A stretch of DNA of 37,781 bases, taken from NCBI GenBank assembly GCA_937957685.1, contig CALGAO010000091.1, positions 1 through 37,781 on the forward strand, read 5' to 3'. This document shows, in pieces, positions 1 through 8,304 of the stretch. The DNA is from an uncultured Paenibacillaceae bacterium (GTDB taxonomy: Bacteria > Bacillota > Bacilli > Paenibacillales > DA-C8). Made by a program: the position numbers and the translations under genes. Numbering within the stretch: position 1 is the stretch's first letter; every line of letters starts with the position of its first letter. The notes beneath the pieces are model-generated. The model was not told where the DNA came from, ran no database searches, and worked only from the letters and a program-made list of their open reading frames with translations.

Positions 1-2
1 CG

Positions 3-269
3 GAGGAATTACAGTACGTTCAGGAGATTCACCAGGCCATTGAGGATTATTTCCGCGATTTTGTCAGCCACATGTATATCCGCGCTGCTGACATTCACAA
101 GCATTTCGTAGATACGATCCTGAGTTATCACGATCGTAAATATACGGATGAATGCTGTAGTGTTTTTGACCGGTTGATGCTGGTCGATGATTTCAGGCAA
201 GGAAGGATCCCACTGGAGCGCAGCACACTGGCATCTGGTCTGCGATGGGATTCGCTTCAACGATTGTAA
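3..269 (+). CDS. C-terminal fragment of an unrecognised protein (cut by window start)
   Basis: The reading frame is open from the first bases and stops at TAA 267-269, so only about 88 C-terminal residues are visible. The fragment is rich in aromatic and charged residues and shows no motif I can name. Twenty bases after its stop the next gene starts on the same strand, so both probably belong to one transcription unit. Codon use and the A/T-rich character match the two genes that follow, so it probably belongs to the same modification locus. Its function cannot be given from this fragment. Confidence 0.6.
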   Translation, partial: EELQYVQEIHQAIEDYFRDFVSHMYIRAADIHKHFVDTILSYHDRKYTDECCSVFDRLMLVDDFRQGRIPLERSTLASGLRWDSLQRL

Positions 270-288
270 CGGTGGAGGAGGGACTGTC

Positions 289-1932
289 ATGGCCAGATTC
301 CACGCGGAATATGTAACCCATGATGAAGATTTGATAAGTCTCAGTTCTGTGGAACAGGATATCTGCGGGTATATTGCGCAGGACCAGCAGGATGATTATG
401 AGAGATGGATCGCACAGGATCAGCGATGGAAGGTATTTTATCATTTGACGCGAATGAGGAAATCCTTGCTCAACTGGTACAGATTCGTAGAAGGCGCGAC
501 TCTCCTGGAAATCGATGGAGGTTTTGGAGCCTTGACCGGACTGTACTGTGACAGATGTAAGGAGGTTGTTTCGATTGAGCGTTTCTTGCATCGGGCAGAA
601 CAAATCTACGAACGCCACAAAACCAGGAACAATCTGACGGTTTACGCGGGCAGGATCGATGACATTCCGCTTGAACCATCCTTTGATTATATTACACTCA
701 TAGGCTCCCTGGAATTTCGGGGCGAAGGCAAAGCGGACCGGAAGATCTATGCAGACTATCTTCGGAAGGCGAAGCGATTCCTCAAGCCGGATGGCAAACT
801 GCTCATCGCTGTCGAGAACAGATTCGGCCTGAGATACTTCTGCGGCACACTTGACCCTCATACGGGTGTGCCCTTTGCTGGCATCAACGGCTACCCTCAA
901 GGAAGTGCCGGACGATCCTTCAGCAAGCAGGAATTGATCGATATCATTCGACAAGCTGGGTTCCGTCATTATAAGTTTTACTATCCATTACCGGATTACA
1001 AGCTACCGCAGGTGATCTTTTCAGATGAATATATTCCGCCATATTGCGTTAAGGAGAGAGTGTTCCCTTATTATCACAATTCGTCTACTCTGGTTGCCGT
1101 AGAGCGAGAGCTTTATGCCGACATTATCGAGAACGAGGTATTTGACTTCTTTGCGAACTCGTTCCTCGTCGAATGCTTCGATGAAGGAGAGGTAAGTGAT
1201 GTAATGTTCGCAGCGTTATCTACTGACAGGGGACGAGAGGAAGCCTTCGCAACGACTATTCATCAGGATGGCACGGTGAGGAAGAAGCCGCTCTGGCCTG
1301 AAGGAAAGTTTCGCTTGGAAGCGATCCTGCGTCATCATCAGGAATTGCAAGCGCGAGGGCTTCGGGTGGTCGATTCCCGTATCGATCATGACGAGTTGGT
1401 CATGCCGCACATTGCTGCGAACAAGCTATCGGAATATCTGAAGATGATCGTCAGAAGAGAACCTGATCGATATATCCAACTGTTTGACCAATTGTATGCG
1501 TGTATCCTGGAGTCATCTGAGCATGTTTCTTCCGTGAACGATTCCTTGCTTTTCTTTGACCGACATGCTGATTATGGAGTCATATTGGCCAAAGCCTATA
1601 CAGATATGGTGCCTGTCAACTGCTTTTATGATCTGGGCTCCTTTATCTTCTTCGACCAAGAATTCGTTATGGAGCGTTATCCGGCCAAGTATGTGCTGTA
1701 TCGGGCACTGAAATATACATATTTATTTGATCAGAGTGCCGAAGAAGTTGTGCCACTTGAGAGCTTGAAGCAGAAGTACGGTCTGACCAACCTATTGTGG
1801 GAGGTTTTTGAAAAGGTAGAACGTATGTTTGTATCTGCCAATCGCAAATATGACGAGAACAGGAGTTTCTTCGCCAAAACCTATGTTAATCTTGACAGAA
1901 TATATGAAAATGCAAGGTATTTAATGCGATAG
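289..1932 (+). CDS. Class I SAM methyltransferase with C-terminal kinase-like domain
   Basis: A protein of 547 residues. The ATG at 289 is chosen because a GGAGGAGGG ribosome site lies 8-16 bases upstream; the frame is open to 187 but without such a site. Seen: a Rossmann methyltransferase half with the SAM-binding motif LLEIDGGFGALTG at about residues 72-84, an acidic strand end near 130-140 and the LKPDGKLLIAVENRFG segment near 165-180. The C-terminal half looks like a protein/sugar kinase fold: VRKKP (Lys332/333, beta-3-like), Glu344 in a following helix, a hinge-like LVMPHIAANKL segment, a catalytic-loop-like D439-MVPV-N444 (the D-x4-N spacing of kinases) and FDQE at 455-458 in the DFG position. 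A methyltransferase-kinase fusion is known in WbdD, which caps a polymannose O antigen; the similarity claimed here is of architecture only. It is probably co-transcribed with the glycosyltransferase 13 bases downstream. The methyltransferase call is firm; the kinase call is inference. Confidence 0.8.
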   Translation: MARFHAEYVTHDEDLISLSSVEQDICGYIAQDQQDDYERWIAQDQRWKVFYHLTRMRKSLLNWYRFVEGATLLEIDGGFGALTGLYCDRCKEVVSIERFLHRAEQIYERHKTRNNLTVYAGRIDDIPLEPSFDYITLIGSLEFRGEGKADRKIYADYLRKAKRFLKPDGKLLIAVENRFGLRYFCGTLDPHTGVPFAGINGYPQGSAGRSFSKQELIDIIRQAGFRHYKFYYPLPDYKLPQVIFSDEYIPPYCVKERVFPYYHNSSTLVAVERELYADIIENEVFDFFANSFLVECFDEGEVSDVMFAALSTDRGREEAFATTIHQDGTVRKKPLWPEGKFRLEAILRHHQELQARGLRVVDSRIDHDELVMPHIAANKLSEYLKMIVRREPDRYIQLFDQLYACILESSEHVSSVNDSLLFFDRHADYGVILAKAYTDMVPVNCFYDLGSFIFFDQEFVMERYPAKYVLYRALKYTYLFDQSAEEVVPLESLKQKYGLTNLLWEVFEKVERMFVSANRKYDENRSFFAKTYVNLDRIYENARYLMR

Positions 1933-1945
1933 AGGGCGATCAATT

Positions 1946-4900
1946 GTGATGAAAGTGAATAAATTGATATCTGTCGTTGTGCCGGTATATAACACAGAGG
2001 AGTATTTGGGGAGATGTCTGGACTCTCTCCTGAAGCAAACGTATCCGCATCTTCAGATCATCGTGGTGAATGATGGGTCGTCGGGAAATACGAGAGAGAT
2101 CGTGGAGCATTACCAATCCAGAGACTCGCGCATTGTATATACGGAACATGAACGGAACATGGGGTTGTTCAAGGCAAGAGTCACCGGATCTTTGCTGGCG
2201 GAAGGAGATTACCTAGCATTCGTTGACAGCGATGATTATGTTGGCATCGATTTCTATCGTCTATTGGTAACGGAAGCCGAACGGCATCAGGCTGATATGA
2301 TATTGGCAAGAACCGTCCTTGTTGAGCGGGACAGGGTCGTATTTAACCTGCATGATGTTGCATTCCCGGACGAAGCGCTCCGTGGCAAGGCTGTATTTCA
2401 GACCTTCTTGGCCCAGGAAGGCAGATGCTACAGCTGGCATACAGTTTGGAACAAACTCTACAGCAGATCGCTGTGGGAACGTTGTTTGCCTTATTACCAA
2501 ACATTCGATGAACATGTAGTGATGATGGAGGATGTCGCTTTCTCTTTTCCGCTTTTTTATTTCGCCAGCCATGTTATGAAGGTTGAGAACAGCGTTTATT
2601 ACTATTGCCAGAATAAAGGTAGCTCAACGGATACGAAAACCTCCTCACGGTCTAAGGTGGAGAAAAACCTGTCGGATATTTTCAAGGTATTTGCATTCGT
2701 CAGATGTTTTTTGCATCAAGTTGGTGTATCGGAGCAAGAGATGCGGAATTATGAATCATTCCGTGATTATTATGTCCGACTATGGAAAACTGGTATTGGA
2801 TCGATCACGGATGAGGAAGATCGGCGTAAGATTGCTAAGTTGTTTTCTGAAAGATTTGGAGAGGCGGGGGAGTTTACCAACGATGACCGACTTTTCAGAG
2901 CTATAAGAACGGATTGGAATGATCAGTTGGAAGAAGTCAAACAAAAGATTGTTGATCCTGCATACGAGTATATCAGTTTTGATATCTTCGACACACTAGT
3001 CTTGCGCCCATTCTTGCGTCCTACAGATCTGTTCTATCTGCTTGATGGCCTGTATGAGATGGAAATGGCTTCAGGAATCAGCTTCCACCAGCTCAGAATC
3101 GATGGCGAGATCGCTGCACGCGATCGTATCAGCCAACTATACCCAGAGTACCAGGATGTTACTCTGGATGAGATTTACTTCAATATCCACGATATGTACG
3201 GTGTACCACATGATCTGTGCGAAAGGCTGAAGGAACAAGAGAAACAGTTGGAATTGAAATTTAGCACGGTTCGCAAAACAGGCAAGGAGTTGTTTGACCT
3301 TGCGATCTATGCTGGGAAGAAGGTCGTCCTCATCTCAGATATGTATCTTGATGAACTGACAATCAGGTTGATATTGGCCAAGCATGGCTATGAGGGATAT
3401 GATCGAATATTCCTCTCATCGACAGAAAGGCTCCTGAAGAATACGGGAGATCTGTTCCAGAGAGCGCTTGACGAGCTTCAGGTATCAGCTGAGAGAATCC
3501 TTCATATTGGTGACAATTATCAGAGCGATATTCTCAAGGCCAGAGAATGCGGAATGGCTGCGTTCTATTTCCCGCGCACCTTGCATGTATTCGACAATGC
3601 CGTGAAGAATCTGCCTGCTGGTGAGTGTAGCAGCCTGGCAGAAAAAATCGGTGGTGTCATCTTAGACAGAGAGAAGCTGCGTGAATCAGTTGGTTTTGGC
3701 GCGATGCTGGCCATGGCGGCCAATGTTTATTTCGACAATCCTTTTCGTCCCTTTAACAACGATAGTGATCTGAATGCAGATCCGTACTTCATCGGGTATT
3801 ATGCTCTGGGAATGCATCTAGCTGGCATCGTTCAGTGGATTCTTCGCAGATCGGGTTCTTATGAGCGCATCCTATTCATGGCACGAGACGGCTATTTGGT
3901 GAAGCAAGCATACGATCGATGGACCAAGCACCTGAGGCGTCTTGCCCCCGCATCGGATTACCTCCTTGCGTCGCGAAGGATGCTTCTTCCATATATCGCG
4001 GAGAGCGTGCCGGATCTGATGAATCTGCCTATCGTCTATCATCAGTACAGCCCGGAAGGCATCTTTGAGTTATTGGACTTTTGTACGAAGCCAGTATCTT
4101 CTGAACAGGCTGAAGAAATGATGGAAGCATTTGGATTTGGTTTTAAGCAAAAATTCAAGTCGAAGTATCATTATCAGTGTTTCATGAGGATGTATATCGA
4201 GCATTTCTATGATCAGGAAGCGCATGAACTGGTGAAGCGTCGACTTAAAGAGTATTACCAGGGGATTCGCAACACGGATGTGGCTTTTGACATGGGATAC
4301 TCGGGCAATATTCAGCATGCCCTCGTTAAGGCGGCTGGCAAGCCAGTCGATGTGCTGTATATGCACGGGGACGCGGTCAGACACCAAGTGATGAGCCGAA
4401 AGGGCGGGTTCCATATTGAGTCTTTTTATGATTTCTCACCAGCTATCTCCGGTTTGTTAAGAGAGCATATCCTGTCCGAGGTAGGTCCCTCATGCGTAGG
4501 TGTGACTGTGGATCGCTCTGGAGTTAAGCCAGTTTTTGACGAATACAACAAGCCATATACAGATACGTTCATCTTGCAGCTTATACACCGCGGTGCTCTG
4601 CAATTCATCGATGATTTCGTTGCATATTTCGGGGACCATCTGGATCATGTGACCTTCAAAAGCTACGAAGTTTCTCTACCATTTGAGGCTTTTGTGCGTT
4701 TGCCCAAGCCTGTTGATCTGCAAATCTTCGAAGGCTCTTACTTCGAGGATAAAGTGTATGGCAGACATGAGATGATCAATATTGCAAAATTTATGACCAA
4801 TCAATTCAATAGCTTGCCTCATTACTCAGGCGACCAGACACTGGAATTCTATAAAAATGCCATCATCGATAATATCAAATATAGGCGTAAATTAGTTTAC

Positions 4901-5167
4901 TTCGGTGCTGGTATGGTATGTAGGGAGATGTTGAAGCACTATCCGGATATACCGGTCAGCTTCATCCTGGATAACAATGAGGAACGGGCAGGTGAGCAGT
5001 TGGCAGGGCTTGTAATCAGACATCCAGATCAGATCGAGCATTGGCAGGAACTGTTTATCATTATCACGACCTATCGTAGTGGGGAGATTGAGAAGCAGCT
5101 GAAAGAGCTTGGGCTGCAGAAGCATAAGGACTTTGTTGCGTTCCAGGAAATGTTCCAGATCACCTGA
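1946..5167 (+). CDS. Multidomain GT2 glycosyltransferase / HAD-like / Rossmann-like protein
   Basis: A protein of 1,073 residues. GTG 1946 and ATG 1949 are adjacent candidate starts behind AGAGGG; the first has 9-base spacing. Domains seen: a GT-A family 2 glycosyltransferase (residues about 7-230) with VVPVYNTEEYL, VVNDGS and the metal/nucleotide motif DSDD near 94; a HAD-superfamily region (about 340-560) with FDIFDTLV near 344, SDMYLDE and GDNYQSD; a long segment (about 610-900) with MARDGYLVKQAYD and a SRRM motif, which often follows this HAD type (COG5610-like); and a C-terminal Rossmann-like stretch from about 981 with FGAGMVCRE. In the HAD motif the residue two places after the nucleophile Asp is Phe, as in dehalogenase-type members rather than classic phosphatases, so phosphatase activity is uncertain. 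Such proteins are found in cell-surface and flagellin glycan loci. Acceptor and donor are unknown. Confidence 0.85.
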   Translation: MMKVNKLISVVVPVYNTEEYLGRCLDSLLKQTYPHLQIIVVNDGSSGNTREIVEHYQSRDSRIVYTEHERNMGLFKARVTGSLLAEGDYLAFVDSDDYVGIDFYRLLVTEAERHQADMILARTVLVERDRVVFNLHDVAFPDEALRGKAVFQTFLAQEGRCYSWHTVWNKLYSRSLWERCLPYYQTFDEHVVMMEDVAFSFPLFYFASHVMKVENSVYYYCQNKGSSTDTKTSSRSKVEKNLSDIFKVFAFVRCFLHQVGVSEQEMRNYESFRDYYVRLWKTGIGSITDEEDRRKIAKLFSERFGEAGEFTNDDRLFRAIRTDWNDQLEEVKQKIVDPAYEYISFDIFDTLVLRPFLRPTDLFYLLDGLYEMEMASGISFHQLRIDGEIAARDRISQLYPEYQDVTLDEIYFNIHDMYGVPHDLCERLKEQEKQLELKFSTVRKTGKELFDLAIYAGKKVVLISDMYLDELTIRLILAKHGYEGYDRIFLSSTERLLKNTGDLFQRALDELQVSAERILHIGDNYQSDILKARECGMAAFYFPRTLHVFDNAVKNLPAGECSSLAEKIGGVILDREKLRESVGFGAMLAMAANVYFDNPFRPFNNDSDLNADPYFIGYYALGMHLAGIVQWILRRSGSYERILFMARDGYLVKQAYDRWTKHLRRLAPASDYLLASRRMLLPYIAESVPDLMNLPIVYHQYSPEGIFELLDFCTKPVSSEQAEEMMEAFGFGFKQKFKSKYHYQCFMRMYIEHFYDQEAHELVKRRLKEYYQGIRNTDVAFDMGYSGNIQHALVKAAGKPVDVLYMHGDAVRHQVMSRKGGFHIESFYDFSPAISGLLREHILSEVGPSCVGVTVDRSGVKPVFDEYNKPYTDTFILQLIHRGALQFIDDFVAYFGDHLDHVTFKSYEVSLPFEAFVRLPKPVDLQIFEGSYFEDKVYGRHEMINIAKFMTNQFNSLPHYSGDQTLEFYKNAIIDNIKYRRKLVYFGAGMVCREMLKHYPDIPVSFILDNNEERAGEQLAGLVIRHPDQIEHWQELFIIITTYRSGEIEKQLKELGLQKHKDFVAFQEMFQIT

Positions 5168-5182
5168 GCAGATGACAAGAAA

Positions 5183-5213
5183 CGCCGAATCACCTGAAAA
5201 AGGGGATTCGGCG
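5183..5213 (-). terminator. Terminator between convergent genes
   Basis: A perfect 9-bp stem, CGCCGAATC (5183-5191) with GATTCGGCG (5205-5213), has a 13-base loop. On the minus strand it is followed by a U-rich tail (TTTCTTG), so it best serves the leftward cytidylyltransferase gene, whose stop lies 5 bases away. It may also stop the rightward glycosyltransferase transcript. Confidence 0.7.
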
Positions 5214-5217
5214 ATTG

Positions 5218-5667
5218 TCATTGTGATGTCTCGAGCAGTTTGTTGCGTATCATCGTGCTGCTGATCTTATTCGTATAAGTGAAAAATTCAATGTTAGAAC
5301 CTACCTCATTTAACTTCTTCTTGTCCGCTATCCAGCTTGGAGAGTCTTTCCAGTCATCTCCCGAGAACAGGCAGTCGAAATGGTATAGTTTCCATGCTGC
5401 CATCTTATCAATGTTGTCCATCGTGACCGTTACGGTTTCATCCACGTAACGGATGGCCTGGACGATCTCACGCCGTTCTTCATGCGGGATGACCGGGTGT
5501 TTATTTTTGAAATACATGCATAGATCATCCGTCAACACGCCGACGATCAGATATTCGCAACGTTCCTTGGCACGTCGCAGCAGATTGAGGTGTCCGACAT
5601 GAAAAAGGTCAAAAACACCAGCAATATATCCTATTTTATAGGGTTTTTGCTGTGCATCATTGGCCAT
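5218..5667 (-). CDS. Cytidylyltransferase family protein, TagD-like
   Basis: A protein of 149 residues, slightly longer than glycerol-3-phosphate cytidylyltransferase (TagD, about 130). It has the whole signature of the nucleotidyltransferase fold: GVFDLFHVGHLNLL with the HxGH motif near residues 24-27, the TDD segment, R-E-I-V-x-A-I-R-Y-VDE, the GDDW motif, and KISSTMIR near the C-terminus in place of the TagD RTEGISTT. The family joins CTP to an alcohol phosphate such as glycerol-3-phosphate, giving a CDP-activated donor. The start codon is preceded by GAGGCGA on the minus strand. It is the only leftward gene in the left half and sits between the glycan genes and fliD. The substrate could be glycerol, ribitol or another polyol or amino-alcohol phosphate; sequence alone does not decide. 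Confidence 0.85.
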   Translation of the reverse strand: MANDAQQKPYKIGYIAGVFDLFHVGHLNLLRRAKERCEYLIVGVLTDDLCMYFKNKHPVIPHEERREIVQAIRYVDETVTVTMDNIDKMAAWKLYHFDCLFSGDDWKDSPSWIADKKKLNEVGSNIEFFTYTNKISSTMIRNKLLETSQ

Positions 5668-5706
5668 ATTGGTTCGCCTCGCATCACAAGTTCAGATGAT
5701 GAAGTA

Positions 5707-5735
5707 ATTGTAACAAACATCCGTGTTCTTGAGAA
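5707..5735 (-). promoter_or_regulatory. Sigma-A promoter for the cytidylyltransferase gene
   Basis: On the minus strand TTCTCA (5735-5730), 17 bases, then TACAAT (5712-5707), with TGT just before the -10 box (extended -10). The expected start is near 5700, giving a leader of about 33 bases. Confidence 0.5.
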
Positions 5736-5793
5736 GTGCCCTGCCGTCCGGAGAAACTTGCCTGCCCGCTGCTACAAACTTCGCATCCTGTCT

Positions 5794-5820
5794 TAAAATC
5801 CGGGCTCGTCTGACCGATAT
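5794..5820 (+). promoter_or_regulatory. Sigma-D (flagellar) promoter of fliD
   Basis: TAAA at 5794-5797, exactly 15 bases, then ACCGATAT at 5813-5820. The sigma-D consensus of Bacillus is TAAA-N15-GCCGATAT, so this is a match with one difference. It lies about 45 bases before the fliD start and would drive fliD-flaG-fliS-fliT as a late flagellar unit. Confidence 0.85.
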
Positions 5821-5865
5821 ACTAGATAGATATTACAAGATGCGGTCATATAGGAGGATATGGTT

Positions 5866-7434
5866 ATGAGCATGCGAATTGGCGGTCTCGCCTCGGGTAT
5901 GGACATCGATATGATGGTGAAGCAGCTGATGCAGGCAGAGCGGGCGCCGCTGAACAAACTGTATCAGAAACGTCAGACATTGGAGTGGCAGCGGGACGCC
6001 TACAGAGAAGTCAACCTGTCCTTGTCCAAGTTTCGGGATGCCTATGCCAAGCTGAGACTGCAGAGCACGTTCAGCGGCTACAGCGCCACCTCTTCCAATG
6101 CCAATGTGGTCAGCGCCAAGGCAACCATGTCAGCGATTCCTGGCACATACAAGATCGAGGTGGTACAGCTCGCCAAGGCGGCTTCGGTCACATCCGCCAA
6201 TGCCTTGAAAAATGCCAGCAATGAGAACGCCAAGGCGAATGACAAGGTGTTGTCGGAGAACGACCCGGAATTTTCCTTTCAGATTGAGACAGCCAAGGGT
6301 ACGGCAACGATCACGGTGACCAGGAGCGATACCTTTGCGACGCTTGCCCAGAAGATCCAGAACGCTACCAACAGCGACAAGGAGTCACTCGGGTTAAGAG
6401 CGAATTTCGACAACACGACCTCCCGATTCTTCATCTCTGCCAAGGAGCCGGGCGACGACAGCTGGTTCCAGTTTAAAGTGATCGATGATGGTGATGAAGA
6501 TACCTCGGATGAGGAGTTTGTTCAACAATTCATCAAGGAAAAGATCCTTGGGGATCCTTCGGCTTCGAGTCTGAAATTTGAAGGGCAAAACGCCAAAGTC
6601 AATTATACGCCTCCTTCCGGTAACATGATTGTCGTTGACAATCTCAAGTCGAACACGTTCACCATCAATGGCGTGGAGTTCAACCTTCACACTGTATCTT
6701 CGGAGCCGATGTACGTGAAGGTTGCAAGTGACCCCGAAGGGATCATCAACACGATCAAGGACTTCGTGGAGAAGTACAATGAGCTGGTCGATCAGCTGTC
6801 CAACCTGATCAAGGAGCCGAAGTACCGCGACTACCCGCCTCTGACGGAAGAGCAGAAGGAAGAGATGAAAGAGAAGGAGATCGAGCTCTGGGAGAAGAAG
6901 GCCAAGAGCGGTCTGCTTCGCAATGATCCGATCATCACCAACTTCCTGAATCAGATGCGCCGCGCGATCTATGATCCGATCGAGGGCATCCCGGCCAATG
7001 AACTGAATCAGATCTCGAAGATCGGGATTACAACCGGGAACTACCTGAGCGGCGGCAAGCTGGAGATCGACGAGGACAAATTAAGAGCGGCCGTCCTGGA
7101 GGATCCCGACGGCGTCATGAAGCTCTTCACCAAGTCTGCCGAGAAGAACGGCAATACCGCGCAGATGGGCATCGGCGAACGGATCTACGCCACGCTGAAC
7201 ACCACGCTGTCCGACCTTCGCGACAAGGCGGGCTCGCCGGGCTATACATCGGGGGATCAGAGCCTCCTCGGCAAATCGATCTACACGCTCAATGACCAGA
7301 TCTCGGACTGGGAGGTTCGGCTGGCCAAGATCGAATCCCGTTACTGGTCCCAATTCACGGCGATGGAAGAAGCCCTGAACAAGATGAATCAACAGAGCTT
7401 GTGGATGCAGCAGAACCTGCTGAACTTCGGTTAA
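5866..7434 (+). CDS. fliD: Flagellar filament cap protein FliD (HAP2)
   Basis: A protein of 522 residues, a usual length. ATG 5866 is preferred over ATG 5860 because the ribosome site AGGAGG (5852-5857) is 8 bases from the former and only 2 from the latter. The N-terminus MSMRIGGLASGMDIDMMVKQ with the following coiled heptads (APLNKLYQKRQTLEWQRDAYRE) is the FliD_N signature. The C-terminal domain has the typical TITVTRSDTFATLAQKIQ segment in the middle and ends in long helices (ALNKMNQQSLWMQQNLLNFG). FliD forms the pentameric or hexameric cap at the tip of the growing filament and guides flagellin folding. It is first in a unit with flaG, fliS and fliT and sits under a sigma-D promoter. Confidence 0.97.
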   Translation: MSMRIGGLASGMDIDMMVKQLMQAERAPLNKLYQKRQTLEWQRDAYREVNLSLSKFRDAYAKLRLQSTFSGYSATSSNANVVSAKATMSAIPGTYKIEVVQLAKAASVTSANALKNASNENAKANDKVLSENDPEFSFQIETAKGTATITVTRSDTFATLAQKIQNATNSDKESLGLRANFDNTTSRFFISAKEPGDDSWFQFKVIDDGDEDTSDEEFVQQFIKEKILGDPSASSLKFEGQNAKVNYTPPSGNMIVVDNLKSNTFTINGVEFNLHTVSSEPMYVKVASDPEGIINTIKDFVEKYNELVDQLSNLIKEPKYRDYPPLTEEQKEEMKEKEIELWEKKAKSGLLRNDPIITNFLNQMRRAIYDPIEGIPANELNQISKIGITTGNYLSGGKLEIDEDKLRAAVLEDPDGVMKLFTKSAEKNGNTAQMGIGERIYATLNTTLSDLRDKAGSPGYTSGDQSLLGKSIYTLNDQISDWEVRLAKIESRYWSQFTAMEEALNKMNQQSLWMQQNLLNFG

Positions 7435-7499
7435 CATCGAACCATGGTTAAACATTCATTTCATGGAGATCATCGACGATCGTATAGAGGTGATATGGG

Positions 7500-7874
7500 A
7501 TGCAATTGAATGCGGTGACTGGCGGAAACAGCTGGAGCATGACGGACAGCACATTCGATATGAACAGATCTGCCACGGATCAGGCGCTCAAGATCAAGAA
7601 TACGGAGCAACTCAAGCATGCTGAGCTCGAGGGAAGAAACATCTCCATCGGCGAGAAGACATTGATCGAGGCGATCGAGAAAGCGAACAAAGCCATGGTC
7701 GGCACGTACACCACCTTCGAATTCTCGATTCACGAGCAGACGAAGCAGATCATGGTGAAGGTGCTGGATCGCGATACGGGCGAGATGATCCGTGAGATCC
7801 CGCCTGAGAAGATTCTCGACCTGGTGGCGAAGATGTGGGAAATGGCAGGCATTCTCATAGACGAGAAGAGATAG
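7500..7874 (+). CDS. flaG: FlaG family flagellar protein
   Basis: A protein of 124 residues. Start ATG 7500 follows AGAGGTG at 8-base spacing. The N-terminal half is polar and poorly conserved; the C-terminal half (about 65-124) has the FlaG core: TTFEFSIHEQTKQIMVKVLDRDTGEMIREIPPEKILDLVAKM in pattern, with the conserved V-x-D-x-x-T-G-E-x-I-R-x-I-P-x-E run. The family affects filament length and is usually next to fliD, as here (65 bases after it). Its exact role is not settled. Equivalent to B. subtilis YvyC. Confidence 0.93.
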   Translation: MQLNAVTGGNSWSMTDSTFDMNRSATDQALKIKNTEQLKHAELEGRNISIGEKTLIEAIEKANKAMVGTYTTFEFSIHEQTKQIMVKVLDRDTGEMIREIPPEKILDLVAKMWEMAGILIDEKR

Positions 7875-7899
7875 GACAATCCAAGGGGAGGCACCTTAT

Positions 7900-8304
7900 A
7901 TGAATCAAGTACTGCAGATGCAACAGAACAAGTATCTGGAGATGACTGTCCAGACTGCAACACCAGCTCAATTGTTGCTGATGCTCTATGATGGGGCGAT
8001 CCGCTTCTGCAAGCTGGGGATTGAGGGCATCAAGGAAAACGACATCCAGAAGAAGCACGTCAATCTGACCAAGGCACAGAACATTGTCTATGAGCTGATC
8101 GCCAGCCTGGATCGCAGCATTCCCATCAGCGACAGCCTGCTTAGCCTCTATGATTACTTTATCCATCGACTGACGGAAGCCAATCTGAAGAAGGATGTGG
8201 AACCTGCGGAGGAAGTGCTCGGCTACCTCGTGGAGCTCAAGCAGACCTGGGCCCAGGCAGCCGCCAGCGTCAACAAGCATGCCACCGGTGTAACCCATGG
8301 ATAA
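7900..8304 (+). CDS. fliS: Flagellin export chaperone FliS
   Basis: A protein of 134 residues, normal for FliS. Start ATG 7900 has AGGGGAGG 8 bases upstream. Seen: the N-terminal helix with NKYLEMTVQTATPAQLLLMLYDGAIRF, the family signature (tyrosine-rich start, TP-x-x-L-x-x-x-LY-D-G), then the KKHVNLTKAQNIVYEL helix and C-terminal helices. FliS binds the C-terminus of unfolded flagellin in the cytoplasm and keeps it from polymerising before export. The gene overlaps fliT by 8 bases, implying translational coupling. Confidence 0.97.
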   Translation: MNQVLQMQQNKYLEMTVQTATPAQLLLMLYDGAIRFCKLGIEGIKENDIQKKHVNLTKAQNIVYELIASLDRSIPISDSLLSLYDYFIHRLTEANLKKDVEPAEEVLGYLVELKQTWAQAAASVNKHATGVTHG

